Of a DNA stretch of 64,000 bases, positions 25,830 to 35,345 are shown piece after piece; within the stretch, counting starts at the first letter, position 1, and each line of letters opens with the position of its first letter. Location of the stretch: NCBI RefSeq assembly GCF_023159225.1, contig NC_063173.1, positions 10,268,852-10,332,851 on the forward strand. Reading direction: 5' to 3'. The notes beneath the pieces are model-generated. The model made no database searches. It saw nothing but the letters and a program-made list of their open reading frames with translations, and was not told where the DNA came from. The DNA comes from Perognathus longimembris pacificus. Lineage: Eukaryota; Chordata; Mammalia; Rodentia; Heteromyidae. The translations under genes and the position numbers were made by a program.

Positions 25830-26542
25830 AGTGAGTTCCTTTAGGAACGCAGACTCCTGGCAAATCTGGATGGGGGAAGGGGAGACCGAACTCCCCAGCC
25901 AGATGATCCATGGCCTGGGGAACCTGGAGACACCCCAGGGGCTGAACGGGCTCCTGTCTACCATCTCCCTATCTGGGATGCAAGGCCCTAGATTCTAAAC
26001 CCTATACCTCCATTGATAGGGAAAGGGCACCTCTACTTTCTTTAGTAAAGTGGAAAGATGTCAAGGACATGGTGGGTGTCAGTTGTCTCTGAGAGTGTGG
26101 AACCCCTTATTTTGGAGAGCTCTCCCTCCTCACCTTTCTGTCCCAATCCCAACATACTCAGATCCCACTGCAAACCCTTTTCCTTTCACCCTGAGAACCT
26201 TTAAACTAGGGTGCCATCTTTCTTGTGTTAGAATCAAGTCTAATTTTTCAAATCCTCCAGTTCAAAGAACCTCATCATTTGTCACCAGAGTGCCTTTTTT
26301 TTTCATTGCTACTTGAAAGAAAGTAAAAGCATGTGACTTTAGGTTACATGGCTTTGACTGCTTTGAAATGCCTCCCAAACTCCAGCATCCTTTGGGTTAA
26401 GGCAAGGTGTCTAGTTAGACACATTCATCCCACAAACCTGTCAGCAGCATTAGCCCGATAGCACGGCCACGATCTTGCAACTGATTCAGATACTTTGAGG
26501 GAGAAGATTGAAATGCTCCTTTTGTTCCCGTTTTCTGGGTAT

Positions 26543-26544
<2 letters not shown>

Positions 26545-26601
<57 letters not shown>

Positions 26602-26622
26602 CTCCTGTCTGTCTGTCTATAT
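26545..26622 (+). repeat. (TATC)n / (TGTC)n microsatellite
   Basis: About 14 TATC units, then TCTC and three TGTC units. Confidence 0.95.
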
Positions 26623-26654
26623 CTATGCAGCTCTTCCAATGCATGCAATCGTAG

Positions 26655-26745
26655 ACACTATTGCAGAACACTGTACACAAAGGTTAAAAGACGTGTTCAA
26701 GGTCACATATTTCCTAGAGAACAGCCCGAGGGCTGCCAGTGGGAG
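26655..26745 (-). repeat. MIR SINE fragment
   Basis: AAAGGTTAAAAGACGTGTTCAAGGTCACATA matches the reversed MIR segment that reads as 'GGTTAAGTAACTTG… GGTCACACA'. Confidence 0.5.
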
Positions 26746-27057
26746 ACTGAAGGAACGTGGCAATGCCAGGCTCTTTCTCCTTGCATCTTCCCCACACAGC
26801 CCATGTAGTCATATGTGCTCCCTGCTTTCCCCTAGCTCCCCGTATCCATCTCCATCATCTTTTGCCAAAGTTCTTTCAAGGAATAGAGGGTGACAATGTC
26901 TTCCCGACCTCACTGGAAGTCCATGAACTTGAGCTGAAGGGTCCAGATTTGCAGGGTAGCCCTCGAATGGACCCGCAGCTCCACAAAACCTCTCTCCTGG
27001 TATTGTGTAGTCAAGGAAGTGTCATTTTCGAGCTCTAGTACTGGGGTTCACCTGCCC

Positions 27058-27163
27058 ATGCCCCTCCTTTGCTGCTCGTTGGGGAGCAAGGCACCATCAA
27101 ATGCTCTTGTATTCGCCCCCAAACATCTAATGGCTTCAAAGATAGAGATGCCCCTCCTTTGCT
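27058..27163 (+). repeat. 16-bp direct repeat pair
   Basis: ATGCCCCTCCTTTGCT occurs at 27,058-27,073 and again at 27,148-27,163, just before the GA microsatellite. Confidence 0.7.
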
Positions 27164-27194
27164 AAACGCACGCTTTCTCTGCACATGTAACAGC

Positions 27195-27196
<2 letters not shown>

Positions 27197-27242
<46 letters not shown>
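27197..27242 (+). repeat. (GA)n microsatellite beside the CpG island
   Basis: Twenty-three GA units about 120 bp from the island edge. GA/CT tracts near promoters can bind GAGA-type factors or form triplexes. Confidence 0.95.
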
Positions 27243-27243
<1 letters not shown>

Positions 27244-27342
27244 GCAAAGCCTTCTTTAGCTCAGATCTGTATTTTTTTTCCTCCTCTGATTTTTTTTTTA
27301 GTTCATTTTCTATGGAAACAAGCCCACTTACATCCCTCTCTT

Positions 27343-27350
27343 ATGCAAAT
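27343..27350 (+). promoter_or_regulatory. POU/Oct octamer ATGCAAAT
   Basis: An exact octamer lies at the transcript-downstream border of the CpG island. POU factors are common in neural promoters. Function is inference. Confidence 0.4.
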
Positions 27351-27469
27351 AAAAACAAAATGCTGTTCCTCTCTCCCTCTGGAGCCATCCCGCGGTCGCC
27401 TCGGGCTCCGGAGTCAACCCTGAACGCCTGCCGCCCGGGGCACACGTCCTTGCAGGGTGACTTTTGTAA

Positions 27470-27476
27470 ACTTACA
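27470..27476 (-). promoter_or_regulatory. Second candidate donor at the downstream edge of the CpG island
   Basis: The minus strand reads GTCCT|GTAAGT, a perfect intronic hexamer, about 200 bases beyond the first candidate. It could end an alternative or longer first exon. GRM5 is known in other mammals to use alternative 5' exons, but which site is used here is unknown. Confidence 0.35.
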
Positions 27477-27666
27477 GGACCTCCCGGCGTCCCCTGGCTC
27501 CACCCGTCTTCCACCTGCCCCGCCACCTGCCGCCCGGGGTCCCTCCCGCCCGGGCTCCCGGCCCTCGCCGGCCCCTTCTCCACCCCCGCTGGGGGGGAGG
27601 GGCTGCCGCGGCGCCCCGCACCCGCGTTCGCTCCCCGGCTCGCGGCGAGGACGCCCCGGGCGCCGT

Positions 27667-27673
27667 GCTTACC
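27667..27673 (-). promoter_or_regulatory. GRM5: Candidate splice donor of GRM5 non-coding exon 1
   Basis: The minus strand reads CACCTG|GTAAGC, with the last exonic base at 27,673. It uses the same GTAAGC hexamer as the coding exon donor and sits inside the CpG island. It would be joined to the acceptor at 12,160, giving an intron of about 15.5 kb. The assignment is inferred. Confidence 0.6.
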
Positions 27674-28030
27674 AGGTGCGCGCCGAGCCTCGCGCCCCGG
27701 GGCCAGCCGCTCGCTGGAGCTCCGGGCGCTTTCGGAGCGGCCTGGGCTGCGGCTGGAGCGCTCGTGGCGGCGGCGGCGGCGGCGGGCGGAGGGCTGCGGG
27801 GCGCGGCGGTGGCGGTGATGGTGGTGGCGGCGGCGGCGCTCGCTCGCGCCAGCGCCCGGGAGCACGTGCCGCGCGCGCGGGCAGACGCCCCGGAGGCGCA
27901 GCGCACGGCGGGGCTCCCGGTCCCGCGGCGATGGCAGGCTGGGAGGGGGGCGGGGGGGGCGGTGGGGGAGGTGGGGGATGAACGAGGGTGCGCACACCCG
28001 GTGGTCGTGGGGCGCAGGCTCGCCGCCTGG

Positions 28031-28794
28031 AGCTCTCCAGCTCCAGCTCTCCAGATTCCCCCCCTGCTGCCTGGGAAGGAGGAGATTCGCGCGGGGAGGG
28101 ACGTGGGTGGTGTCACTCAGGTAGAGAATAAGCTCCGCTCCCAGGATGGCACTGAAACTCCTGACAGTGACGGGGAGAAAGGGGGGCGTCATGGATGGAG
28201 GGGGGGAGAACTCGGGGAGGGGTGGGGGGTGGGGGAGGGAGAGAAAGAGAGAGAGGAGAGACCCAGAAACCCAGAGACAGAAAGACCAGAACAGAAGCCC
28301 AGGATGATTCGGGGGTATGAGTGGTTGGAAAGAAGGAAGCATCTCTTTAATGGAAGTACTTGATTATTAATAATACCATTTTGCATTGCTCCGCACTTCT
28401 GACAAGGTATTCTTCCTACAATCATTAGAATCCCTTCCTCTGTAGTAGTTAGATTTATCTTTACTTCCTCACATGGCTTTGTGTCTTCTCTAACTGCCCA
28501 GAGATCTCAGAAATGCTGAGGAATTGCTTCAGAATGCAACCAACGGACTTGCTTTGTGCTTCTGAGAAGGACACTGGTATAAGTTATTCGAGTGGGTTAA
28601 AGAAACGAAAGACATTGATGTGACTAGAGATGGCTTTCCATGAGTGAATTGGGGGATCCAGGTGCTTGCAACAGCTGGGCTGAAAGTTCAACGAAGTGGA
28701 CACCAGAATCAAGGGGTGTGCACCCCTGAGAGAGGTCTCAAAGCAGCCCTTGCTATTACATTCCCAACAGACCCTTGAAAATAAGGCAAGTTAT
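28031..28794. other. 5' flank of GRM5 CpG island
   Basis: A G/A-rich transition (28,180-28,290) gives way to ordinary unique sequence. Some of it may be core promoter or proximal enhancer if transcription starts at the far edge of the island. Confidence 0.4.
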
Positions 28795-29029
28795 TCCTCC
28801 CTCCTCCTCCTCCTCCTCCTCCTCCTCCTCCTCCTCCTCCTCCTCCTCCTCCTCCTCCTCCTCCTCCTCCTCCTCCTCCTCCTCCTCCTCCTCCTCCTCC
28901 TCCTCCTCCTCCTCCTCCTCTTCCTCCCCTTCTCCTCCTCCTCCTCCTCCTCTTCCTCCCCTTCTCCTCCTCCTCCTCCTCCTCCTCCTCCTCCTCCTCC
29001 TCCTCCTCCTCCTCCTCCCCCTCCTCTTA
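28795..29029 (+). repeat. (TCC)n polypyrimidine tract, about 235 bp
   Basis: Nearly pure CCT/TCC triplets, with two copies of a CTTCCTCCCCTTCTC interruption. The plus strand is all pyrimidine over almost the whole length. Apparent poly-Leu, poly-Ser, poly-Arg and poly-Glu proteins here are translations of this repeat. Confidence 0.97.
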
Positions 29030-29035
29030 TTATTA

Positions 29036-29245
29036 TTGTCTTTAAATAGTTGTGCAACGGAATTGCTCTTGAACAAAGTCGTTTGTGAATACAATATATC
29101 TTGATCAACGTCACCCCTTTCAGCATTCTCACCCATCCCTCCCCTACCCACCCCTTCCTTTACTCTTAATTTTGTAGGATATACATTGGATTCTTTGTCT
29201 GCATTTTCCCCTCTTTTCTTCATTCATCCACTCCCTTTCCCTTAG
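29036..29245 (-). mobile_element. LINE-1 3' UTR end (second lineage), reversed
   Basis: AGTTGTGCAACGGAATTGCTC…TATATCTTGATCAACGTCACCCC is the reversed terminus. A pyrimidine-rich block follows, mirroring the purine-rich 3' UTR of that lineage. Confidence 0.65.
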
Positions 29246-29254
29246 ATTCAGTTA

Positions 29255-29345
29255 CTCTACAACAAATTGTACAAGACATGTACCCACCGCCTTACGTATG
29301 ACACTGTAACGCCTCTGTACATCACTCTGACAATAAATAATTATT
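29255..29345 (+). mobile_element. LINE-1 3' terminal box (first lineage)
   Basis: TTGTACAAGACATGTACCC…GCCTCTGTACATCACTCTGACAATAAATAA is the complete end box with its polyadenylation signal. It faces the previous element tail to tail. Confidence 0.75.
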
Positions 29346-29954
29346 CAAAAAATGCAAAAAATGAAAAATGAAAAAATAGACATATCTGAAGCAAGTTTTA
29401 ACCCTTTCTAGAGTGTCCAACAAGGGTGAGTCTTCCTGAATAACATCAAACGAGGGAAAGTACACAGATGAGAAAAATGCAAGAATGAGAATCCTCAGGA
29501 AAATAAAGAGCAATTCAGGACTGGGTGATTCTGTAGACGAGGCTTAGCCTAATGGATGCAGTGTTTTTCAATCCAGTCATCTGGAGCATTCTCAATGTGG
29601 ACATGCCATAAATGTAGTTTTCTTGGGGGATATTTAGGAGTCCCCAGGTTTCCCAGTGTTCCTCATCAATTGGAACTCGATCCACACGTGTCAGAGCCTA
29701 CCTAGGACTGCTCATCTTAAGCCACAGTCACTTAGATGTTTCAAATCCTATACGTATTTCCTGCTCTGCTTCTTCCAGAGGTGACAGGGAGAAAGACATT
29801 GTCCATTCCTTGGAATAAGGCATTCCAAAGAATGTCAGAAAATGTTTTGAAATTCCATATATTTAGTACGTGTTTACTCAGTTACATCTACTTCCTAGTC
29901 TCTAAGAGCTAAAGCAAGAGGGAAATTCCCTCTGTTGACACAGGAGGATTGCAG
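29346..29954. other. Unassigned upstream flank
   Basis: No repeat or gene recognised. Confidence 0.35.
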
Positions 29955-30165
29955 CTTGGACTCCAGGCCTGGACACTGCTCTTCCACTTTTCCACTCAAG
30001 GCCAGCTTTCTACCACTTGAGCCACAGCTCCACTTCCAGCTTTTTCAGGCTAGTGGGAGGTTAGCAGTCTCATGGATTTTCCTGCCTAAGATACCTTCAA
30101 ACTACGATGCTGAGAGGTAGCCTCTTGAGTAGCTAGGATTACCAGCTGGTAATCCGGGCCCTGGA
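29955..30165 (-). mobile_element. Composite 7SL-like/ID-like SINE
   Basis: CTACCACTTGAGCCACAGCTCCACTTCC is the reversed ID-like box and CTTGAGTAGCTAGGATTACCAG the reversed 7SL-like part. Confidence 0.85.
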
Positions 30166-30247
30166 AGATGCATATAGGAACAAGATGTCAAGTACCAAAA
30201 TTATATTCCAATAACAAATTTCTCAGGGGTAAGAATTTTCCTTTAGG

Positions 30248-30444
30248 GGGCTGGAAATATGGCCTAGTGGCAAGAGCGCTTACCTCGTATACATGAAGCC
30301 CTAGGTTCGATTCCCCAGCACCACATATATAGAAAACGGCCAGAAGTGGCGCTGTGGCTCAAGTGCCAGAGTGCTAGCCTTGAGCAAAAGGAAGCCAGGG
30401 ATAGTACTCAGGCCCTGAGTTCAAGGCCCAGGAAAAAAAAAAAA
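30248..30444 (+). mobile_element. ID-like dimeric SINE with 17-bp target duplication
   Basis: The first unit carries an intact pol III B box (GGTTCGATTCC) and the second the GCTGTGGCTCAAGTG box. An A-run tail follows. AAGAATTTTCCTTTAGG flanks it exactly at 30,231-30,247 and 30,445-30,461, so the insertion is relatively recent. Confidence 0.95.
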
Positions 30445-30461
30445 AAGAATTTTCCTTTAGG

Positions 30462-30999
30462 ATGAGCAAAATATTTTAATTTTTGCATAGAAGAGAAAAT
30501 TGAAAAACTTATTTATACATGCAATGGGTCAAACTTAAACCTTGAAGCCTTCGCTGAAAATTAAGGCTTCTTTCTCATTTTCACATGTGAAACTTGTTCA
30601 GGAAATCCTATTAGCTGAACCTTCCACATACATTTAAAAATCCTCACATTTCTACCCATCTTCACAAAGACCACGTGCACTCTTCTACTTGGCTCACAGT
30701 GGTAGCTTCCAGGCTGGTACTGCATTCCTTTAAACTGGTTGTCTGAAATCAAAATCTTCCAGCAATTTCCCCTTTCACTCCTAGTGAAATGCGTGCCCTT
30801 GTCTCTTAACCTAACAGGTAGCTTCTACTCCATCCGTGATCCTTTTTATTAGTCATACTGGCCCGTCTTGTTCCTTTGCTCATTCCACTGCACCTACCAT
30901 GACTTTATTTCCCTTTCTCCAACGTGCTGACGTGCTCCCATGTAAAGACCTCTGTGTCAGACATTTCTTTTGCATGAAAGACTTTGTTGTCAGTTCAAC
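30462..30999. other. Unassigned upstream flank
   Basis: Unique-looking sequence without recognised features. Confidence 0.35.
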
Positions 31000-31085
31000 T
31001 CTTTTTTTTTATTTTATTTTACTGTAAAGGTGATGTACAGAGGGGTTAGAGTTACATAAGTAGGGAAATGAGTACATTTTTTGTC
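31000..31085 (-). mobile_element. LINE-1 3' terminal fragment
   Basis: A T run and then TTTACTGTAAAGGTGATGTACAGAGGGGTTAG, the reversed terminus of the first LINE-1 lineage. Confidence 0.75.
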
Positions 31086-31661
31086 AGCTCTTTATTTCAA
31101 AATTTTGCTAATATTTTTTTCTCTTAAACGGTGCCTAAACTGTCTACCTAAACTGTTTAACCTTTGTGCTCCTGATGTCTTCTCCCTTGTGCTCTTTTCT
31201 CCTCACGGCTCATGATATAGTCCAAAATACCGTGTGTTTTCCTCAATTGTTGTGTTGATCGTCTGTCTCTCCCCACTCTAGAATGTTCCCCCCCCCCCCC
31301 CAGGAAGAGGACTTTTATTTAACTTACATATTCCAAATGTGCAAAGAAAAATTCTGGCATGCAGAAACCACTCAGTAAATATTTTTCATATTGAAACGAA
31401 TATAAAAGCAGATGTTTACCTGCTACATACTGCCTTTCACTGTTCGAGTTGGCAGCACCGGTGATAACGCATAGGAATACATGTAGGAAGTCTGAACACT
31501 ACTCAATGACAGTACATTTTCCAGCTTAGATACACTTACCTGCTTCTTGCATTGTGCCTTGTGGATTTAGCCACTTCAAGGTCTCATCTTCAAGAAGTTA
31601 TTGCAATTCTAAATGTTTTATCGCCATGTGATTATCTGAACCCATTGGAAAATAATAAAAA
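31086..31661. other. Unassigned upstream flank with a C14 run
   Basis: A 14-base C homopolymer lies at 31,288-31,301. Otherwise nothing nameable. Confidence 0.4.
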
Positions 31662-31905
31662 GCCAACCCGGCATGGATGGCTCACAACTGTGATCGTAAC
31701 TACTCAAGGGCTGAGATGTGCGGACTGAGGTTTCAAGCCAGAGCAGAGGAACTCTTATCTCCTAGTCACCAGCAAAATTCCACAAGTGGAGGTGTGGCTC
31801 AGGTGGCAGCGCGACAGTCTTGAGTGAAAAAGCCAAATCAGAGTGCCCGCCTTAAAGCCCTACTAGTGACACAAAAATAAATGAATACATAAATAGATAA
31901 ATGAA
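31662..31905 (+). mobile_element. Composite 7SL-like/ID-like SINE
   Basis: CCGGCATGGATGGCTCACAACTG opens it. GTGTGGCTCAGGTGGCAGC and a (AAAT)n-like tail close it. Confidence 0.85.
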
Positions 31906-32029
31906 TACTTACAAATTCTACAGACACAACAAGCCGACTAAAGTATGGCTTATTTAGGAGTGGAAGACAAAGGTGTAACTCCTCTGATAAAGTATTTTTA
32001 AAAGATGAATACCAGGAAACAGAAACATA

Positions 32030-32270
32030 CTGGATGAGCAGGGCAGTAAGGGAGGGGCATACACATAGAAGAGGAAGGAAAGCAAATGGTGTCATTATAT
32101 TCAGTGTCTATTATGTGAAAATTGAACTGCATAACTTGAGGGTAGGGGTTGTGTGGGAGGGAAATGGGAACAATGAAAAGAGCGACATTGATGAAGATAC
32201 ACTATATTCATAATCTGACTTTTGGAATTGTAACCTCTTTGTATCACTACTTAATAATAAAATGTTTTTT
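32030..32270 (+). mobile_element. LINE-1 3' UTR fragment (second lineage)
   Basis: GAACTGCATAACTTGAGGG…GACATTGATGAAGATACACTATATTC then AATTGTAACCTCTTTGTATCAC and AATAATAAAA. Confidence 0.6.
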
Positions 32271-32325
32271 TTAGAAAGAAGCTATTTTAGTTAAGCCACA
32301 TCCTGTGATACGAATTGTTTGTTCT

Positions 32326-32430
32326 AGGGGCTAGAGGTATGGCTCAAGTGGTACAGCCTAAGTTGAGGAAGAATAGTTTTTCTGAGTTCCTTCTCTGAGT
32401 TCCTTGGTTTAGGTTAATTGCTTGGGCAAA
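32326..32430 (+). mobile_element. Degenerate ID-type monomer
   Basis: GGGGCTAGAGGTATGGCTCAAGTGGTACAGCC is the tRNA-like start. The rest is decayed and has a short internal duplication of TTCTCTGAGTTCCTT. Confidence 0.45.
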
Positions 32431-32631
32431 CAAAAAAGAAAAATACCAGACACCAGGAGGGTAGCTTTTAAATAGTATTCCTAATTTTGAAAGTCATATT
32501 TTCAACACAGATTTTTAACCAGAAATAGATACATTTTCATATTAAGTGTTCTTACATAAATTTTCAATATAAAATGCAAGCATGCATTTGTAGGAAAGTT
32601 GATGGATCTGGAGATCATCAAGTTAAGCAAT

Positions 32632-32890
32632 CTGGTGTTGGTGGCTTATACCTCTAATCTTAGCTACTCTGGAGACTGAGATCTCTGGAGACTGATCTAA
32701 CATCAGAGATTGTAGCCAGCCTGGGCAGGAAAGTAGGACTCTTATCTCCAATTAACAACCAAAAAAGCCTAAAACATAGCTGTGGCTCAAGTGGTAGAGT
32801 GCCGACCTTACGTGAAAAAACTAATGGGCAGTGTTCAAGCACAGGTGTACATGCACATGCGTTCATACAAACACACACACACACACACAA
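32632..32890 (+). mobile_element. Composite SINE with short CA tail
   Basis: Both halves are visible (GTGTTGGTGGCTTATACCTC… and GCTGTGGCTCAAGTGGTAGAG). A duplicated GATCTCTGGAGACTGA sits in the left half. A CA repeat ends the copy. Confidence 0.82.
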
Positions 32891-32904
32891 ACAGACACAT
32901 ACAC

Positions 32905-33122
32905 ACTCCAGCCAAACTCAGAAAAGCAGGTGTTACATGTTTCCTCTTATATATGCAACCTGTATTTCATTTTAAAAGACATGAAACTAAAAGGGAGTAT
33001 ACTTAGGAAGAAGAATATCAGCAGGAAGGGACAGAGGACTCATGTATTAAGGGGGATCAGTACATGATCAAAGTATATTATACACATGTATGAAAATGTC
33101 ACAATAAAACCTCATTAAAATT
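32905..33122 (+). mobile_element. LINE-1 3' UTR fragment
   Basis: GCCAAACTCAGAAAAGCAGGTG… TTTCCTCTTATATATGC recalls the ORF2/3' UTR junction of the older lineage. It ends AATAAAACC. Confidence 0.5.
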
Positions 33123-33767
33123 TATAAGTCTGTCTAGGCACAAAGTAGAAATTCAATTCACAGATACCAGTAGGTGTGTGTAAGTTTATTCACCTCCCCA
33201 TTTGCTAGCCAGATCAACAGTAAAGAGTCCTGTGATGCATTTATTTTGCCAATGTTAAAAGAGTATGAGTAGCTTGGGGTTTGGAGACTACAAACACTTC
33301 AGTAAGCAGACTTCTTGACACCAAAAATTATAGACTCATTCATCATCATTCCATGATCATTGGCCATGCTTAGTTCATCTATCACAGGTGGCAAATTATC
33401 TTCCTGATAGCCCAGGTGCAAACCAAGATGCAGCAATTCTCTTAGCCCCTACCTGAGGGGCAGCAGGGTGAATTAAACCAGCATGGGAAAATGGAATGTT
33501 TGCTTGGCTCTAGGTCTTGGACAAGCTCTGGAACTTTAAGACTGTATTTATTTATCTGGAAATGGAGAAATGAGAAGAGCATTTCTTACAATATTTTGTT
33601 TTCTTAGCAATATGTAAAGTCACTTTGTGAACTAAAAGTGTTACAGAGGTCTTAGCAAAACATAGTTGTTTTCTCTCACAATTGAGCCCTTTTGTTCCAA
33701 TACAATACTATGTGTAGGCAAAAATTTGGATAATGGTATTGAATTGTTAGAGTAAAATATAGCCAAG
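33123..33767. other. Unassigned upstream flank
   Basis: No recognisable repeat or gene. Confidence 0.35.
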
Positions 33768-33980
33768 GGCTGAGAATGTGGCTTAACATTAGAGTGCTTG
33801 CCTATCATGCATGAAGCCCTGGGTTTGATTTCTCAGCACCACATAAATAGAAAAAGCTTGAAGTGGCTGTATGGCTCAAGAGATAGAGTGCTATCCTTGA
33901 ACAAAAAGAAGCCAAGGACAGTGCTCAGGTCCTGAGTCCCAAGTCCCAGAACTATCACAAACAAAAACAAACAAAAACAA
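33768..33980 (+). mobile_element. ID-like dimeric SINE
   Basis: GGGCTGAGAATGTGGC…GGGTTTGATTTCTCAGC then GGCTGTATGGCTCAAGAG… and an (ACAAA)n tail. Both B boxes are mutated, so it is an older copy. Confidence 0.88.
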
Positions 33981-33982
33981 AT

Positions 33983-34013
<31 letters not shown>

Positions 34014-34051
34014 GTACATATATGTATATATACATACATACATATATATAT
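33981..34051 (+). repeat. (TA)n / (TACA)n microsatellite
   Basis: A 70-bp alternating pyrimidine-purine AT tract grown from the SINE tail. Confidence 0.95.
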
Positions 34052-34609
34052 CCACAATAGAAATTCTTTGTGGATTGGGTTTTTCTATTGATCAAAAACT
34101 ATTGTCTTGTTTTTCTAAAATATATATCATAACATCCATTCAGTGAGACTGACTGCAGATATTCAAGAAAATATGAAGAAGCTGTTCCACCCTTAAAGTA
34201 CAACAGAAACATCGTATTGGCGGTGGCAATTTTGAAAATAAGGATTCTTTTATTTTACTTTTAGATAGCTACTTACATCTTATACATTAGGATGCTTAAT
34301 ATCGGACATAAAAGGTCCTCTTTTTTACTTCACTTGGGAATTTGAAAGCTACATTTGAGTCTAACAGAGATTATCTCTTTGTAAACGTATTTAAATTACA
34401 GGTCTAAGTCTTGCGGTAAATCATAGTCAATATGTTTGGCAAAGGCAGTGAATTATTTTGCTTACCATGAAATATAGATTAGACATAATGGCAGCAGCTT
34501 TCTGTTTTGCATCGAAATGACCAAGTAAAGTTATACGGAAGATTTTATCCTTCTAAACAGAGCTATAGAACCACTGCTTAAGAGGATCCCTGGAAAGCTT
34601 GTACTGTGT
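34052..34609. other. Unassigned upstream flank
   Basis: AT-rich, no repeat call. Confidence 0.35.
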
Positions 34610-34745
34610 GCATTAAGAGTCAATTATGTTCCCAATGATTTAGATATAGCTGTTGCAATGATTCCAAATACATTTAGTCTGAGAAGTAAGTACCACCTGA
34701 AATCTAACATGTCCAACATTCTACAGTTGAGGAATTCAAGAGATG
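34610..34745 (-). repeat. MIR-like fragment
   Basis: GTCTGAGAAGTAAGTACCACC and CTACAGTTGAGGAATTCAAG follow the reversed MIR order, with strong divergence. Confidence 0.4.
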
Positions 34746-35154
34746 GCTATTTTTTTCCAGTGTTATCTTAGAAACAATTTATTGAGCTAAAGCCATCCAC
34801 TACTTACACTAAGCGGTGAATGCCAGAATTTTAAAATTTCTTAGATTAATATCATCCTTGATATTACTAAGTACTTGTTTTACAGCTAAAATGTACTAAA
34901 GGTGTTGAGCTATGCTAGAAACATGAATCCCTCAGAAACCTTGGCTAAATGAATGAAAGCTGTACCCTTTGGCTGAGGTGAAAAGCATTACATTCTCTAC
35001 TTTAGATATTTTAACTGTAAAATTGGAAGTTCAAGTTCATAAGTCAGTTGTAAATGCTAAATAAATTACACGTAGAAAGCACGAAGTGTGTACATGAGAA
35101 CTCTTCAACACACTACTTTAACTAATGTAGACATTCAATTGTGCAGCGCATGTT
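34746..35154. other. Unassigned upstream flank
   Basis: Nothing recognised. Confidence 0.35.
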
Positions 35155-35345
35155 GAAAGCACAATTTCTGAAACCAGTCAATACAGGCTTGACAATTGAC
35201 TGATTTGCTTAATAGTTGCACAGGAAAGGATTAAATTCATTGAACCTCTTTCCTTATTTGTAAAGCAGATAGTAATAACAGCTGCTTTATATTTAATCCT
35301 AAGGGAGTAAACTTTCATTAACATATTAAGGTAATGGATTGTCCA
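35155..35345 (+). repeat. MIR SINE
   Basis: GAACCTCTTTCCTTATTTGTAAAGCAGATAGTAATAACAGC is a clear MIR 3' core, with a decayed 5' half before it. Confidence 0.7.

Larger units (their letters stand above)
24490..26540. other. GC-enriched, repeat-poor segment of GRM5 intron 1
   Basis: About 1.5-2 kb of unusually GC-rich unique sequence lies next to the CpG island. It has CpG-containing patches around 24.84-25.1 and 25.3-25.5 kb, a run of C at 25,391-25,400, a minus-strand donor candidate GGG|GTAAGC (last exonic base 25,534), paired RE1-like half-sites at 25,078-25,097 and a CTCF-like inverted repeat at 25,813-25,829. It may hold alternative first exons or enhancers. No protein family is recognisable in its open frames. 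Confidence 0.45.
27360..28030 (-). promoter_or_regulatory. GRM5: CpG island, likely GRM5 promoter and non-coding exon 1
   Basis: A block with very high GC and dense CpG stands out sharply from the AT-rich surroundings. It contains several GC boxes (CCGCCC near 27,432, 27,531 and 27,549; GGGCGG near 27,784 and 27,948), a CACGTG E-box at 27,863-27,868, CGG triplet runs and a G-rich stretch at 27,942-27,978. No TATA box is obvious. Its position upstream of the GRM5 coding exon on the minus strand, together with donor sites in the right orientation, fits a TATA-less CpG-island promoter with a non-coding first exon. The transcription start cannot be read from sequence. Long open frames here are by-products of GC-rich sequence. 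Confidence 0.82.

Noticed and set aside
24634..25998. Multiple 100-180-aa frames in the GC-rich intron segment
   Set aside because: They overlap in many registers, have low-complexity content and no recognisable domain. More likely compositional.
27341..28363. Several 170-330-aa frames in the CpG island
   Set aside because: GC-rich sequence has few stop codons. The frames are proline/arginine/glycine-rich, mutually overlapping on both strands, and match no family. Some open on non-ATG triplets.
28696..29223. Poly-Leu, poly-Ser, poly-Arg and poly-Glu open frames
   Set aside because: Pure translations of the TCC triplet repeat.
30248..30444. tRNA-like boxes that could be read as a tRNA gene
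   Set aside because: The box order recurs many times with A tails and target duplications, so these are tRNA-derived SINEs. No cloverleaf with paired acceptor arm is seen.
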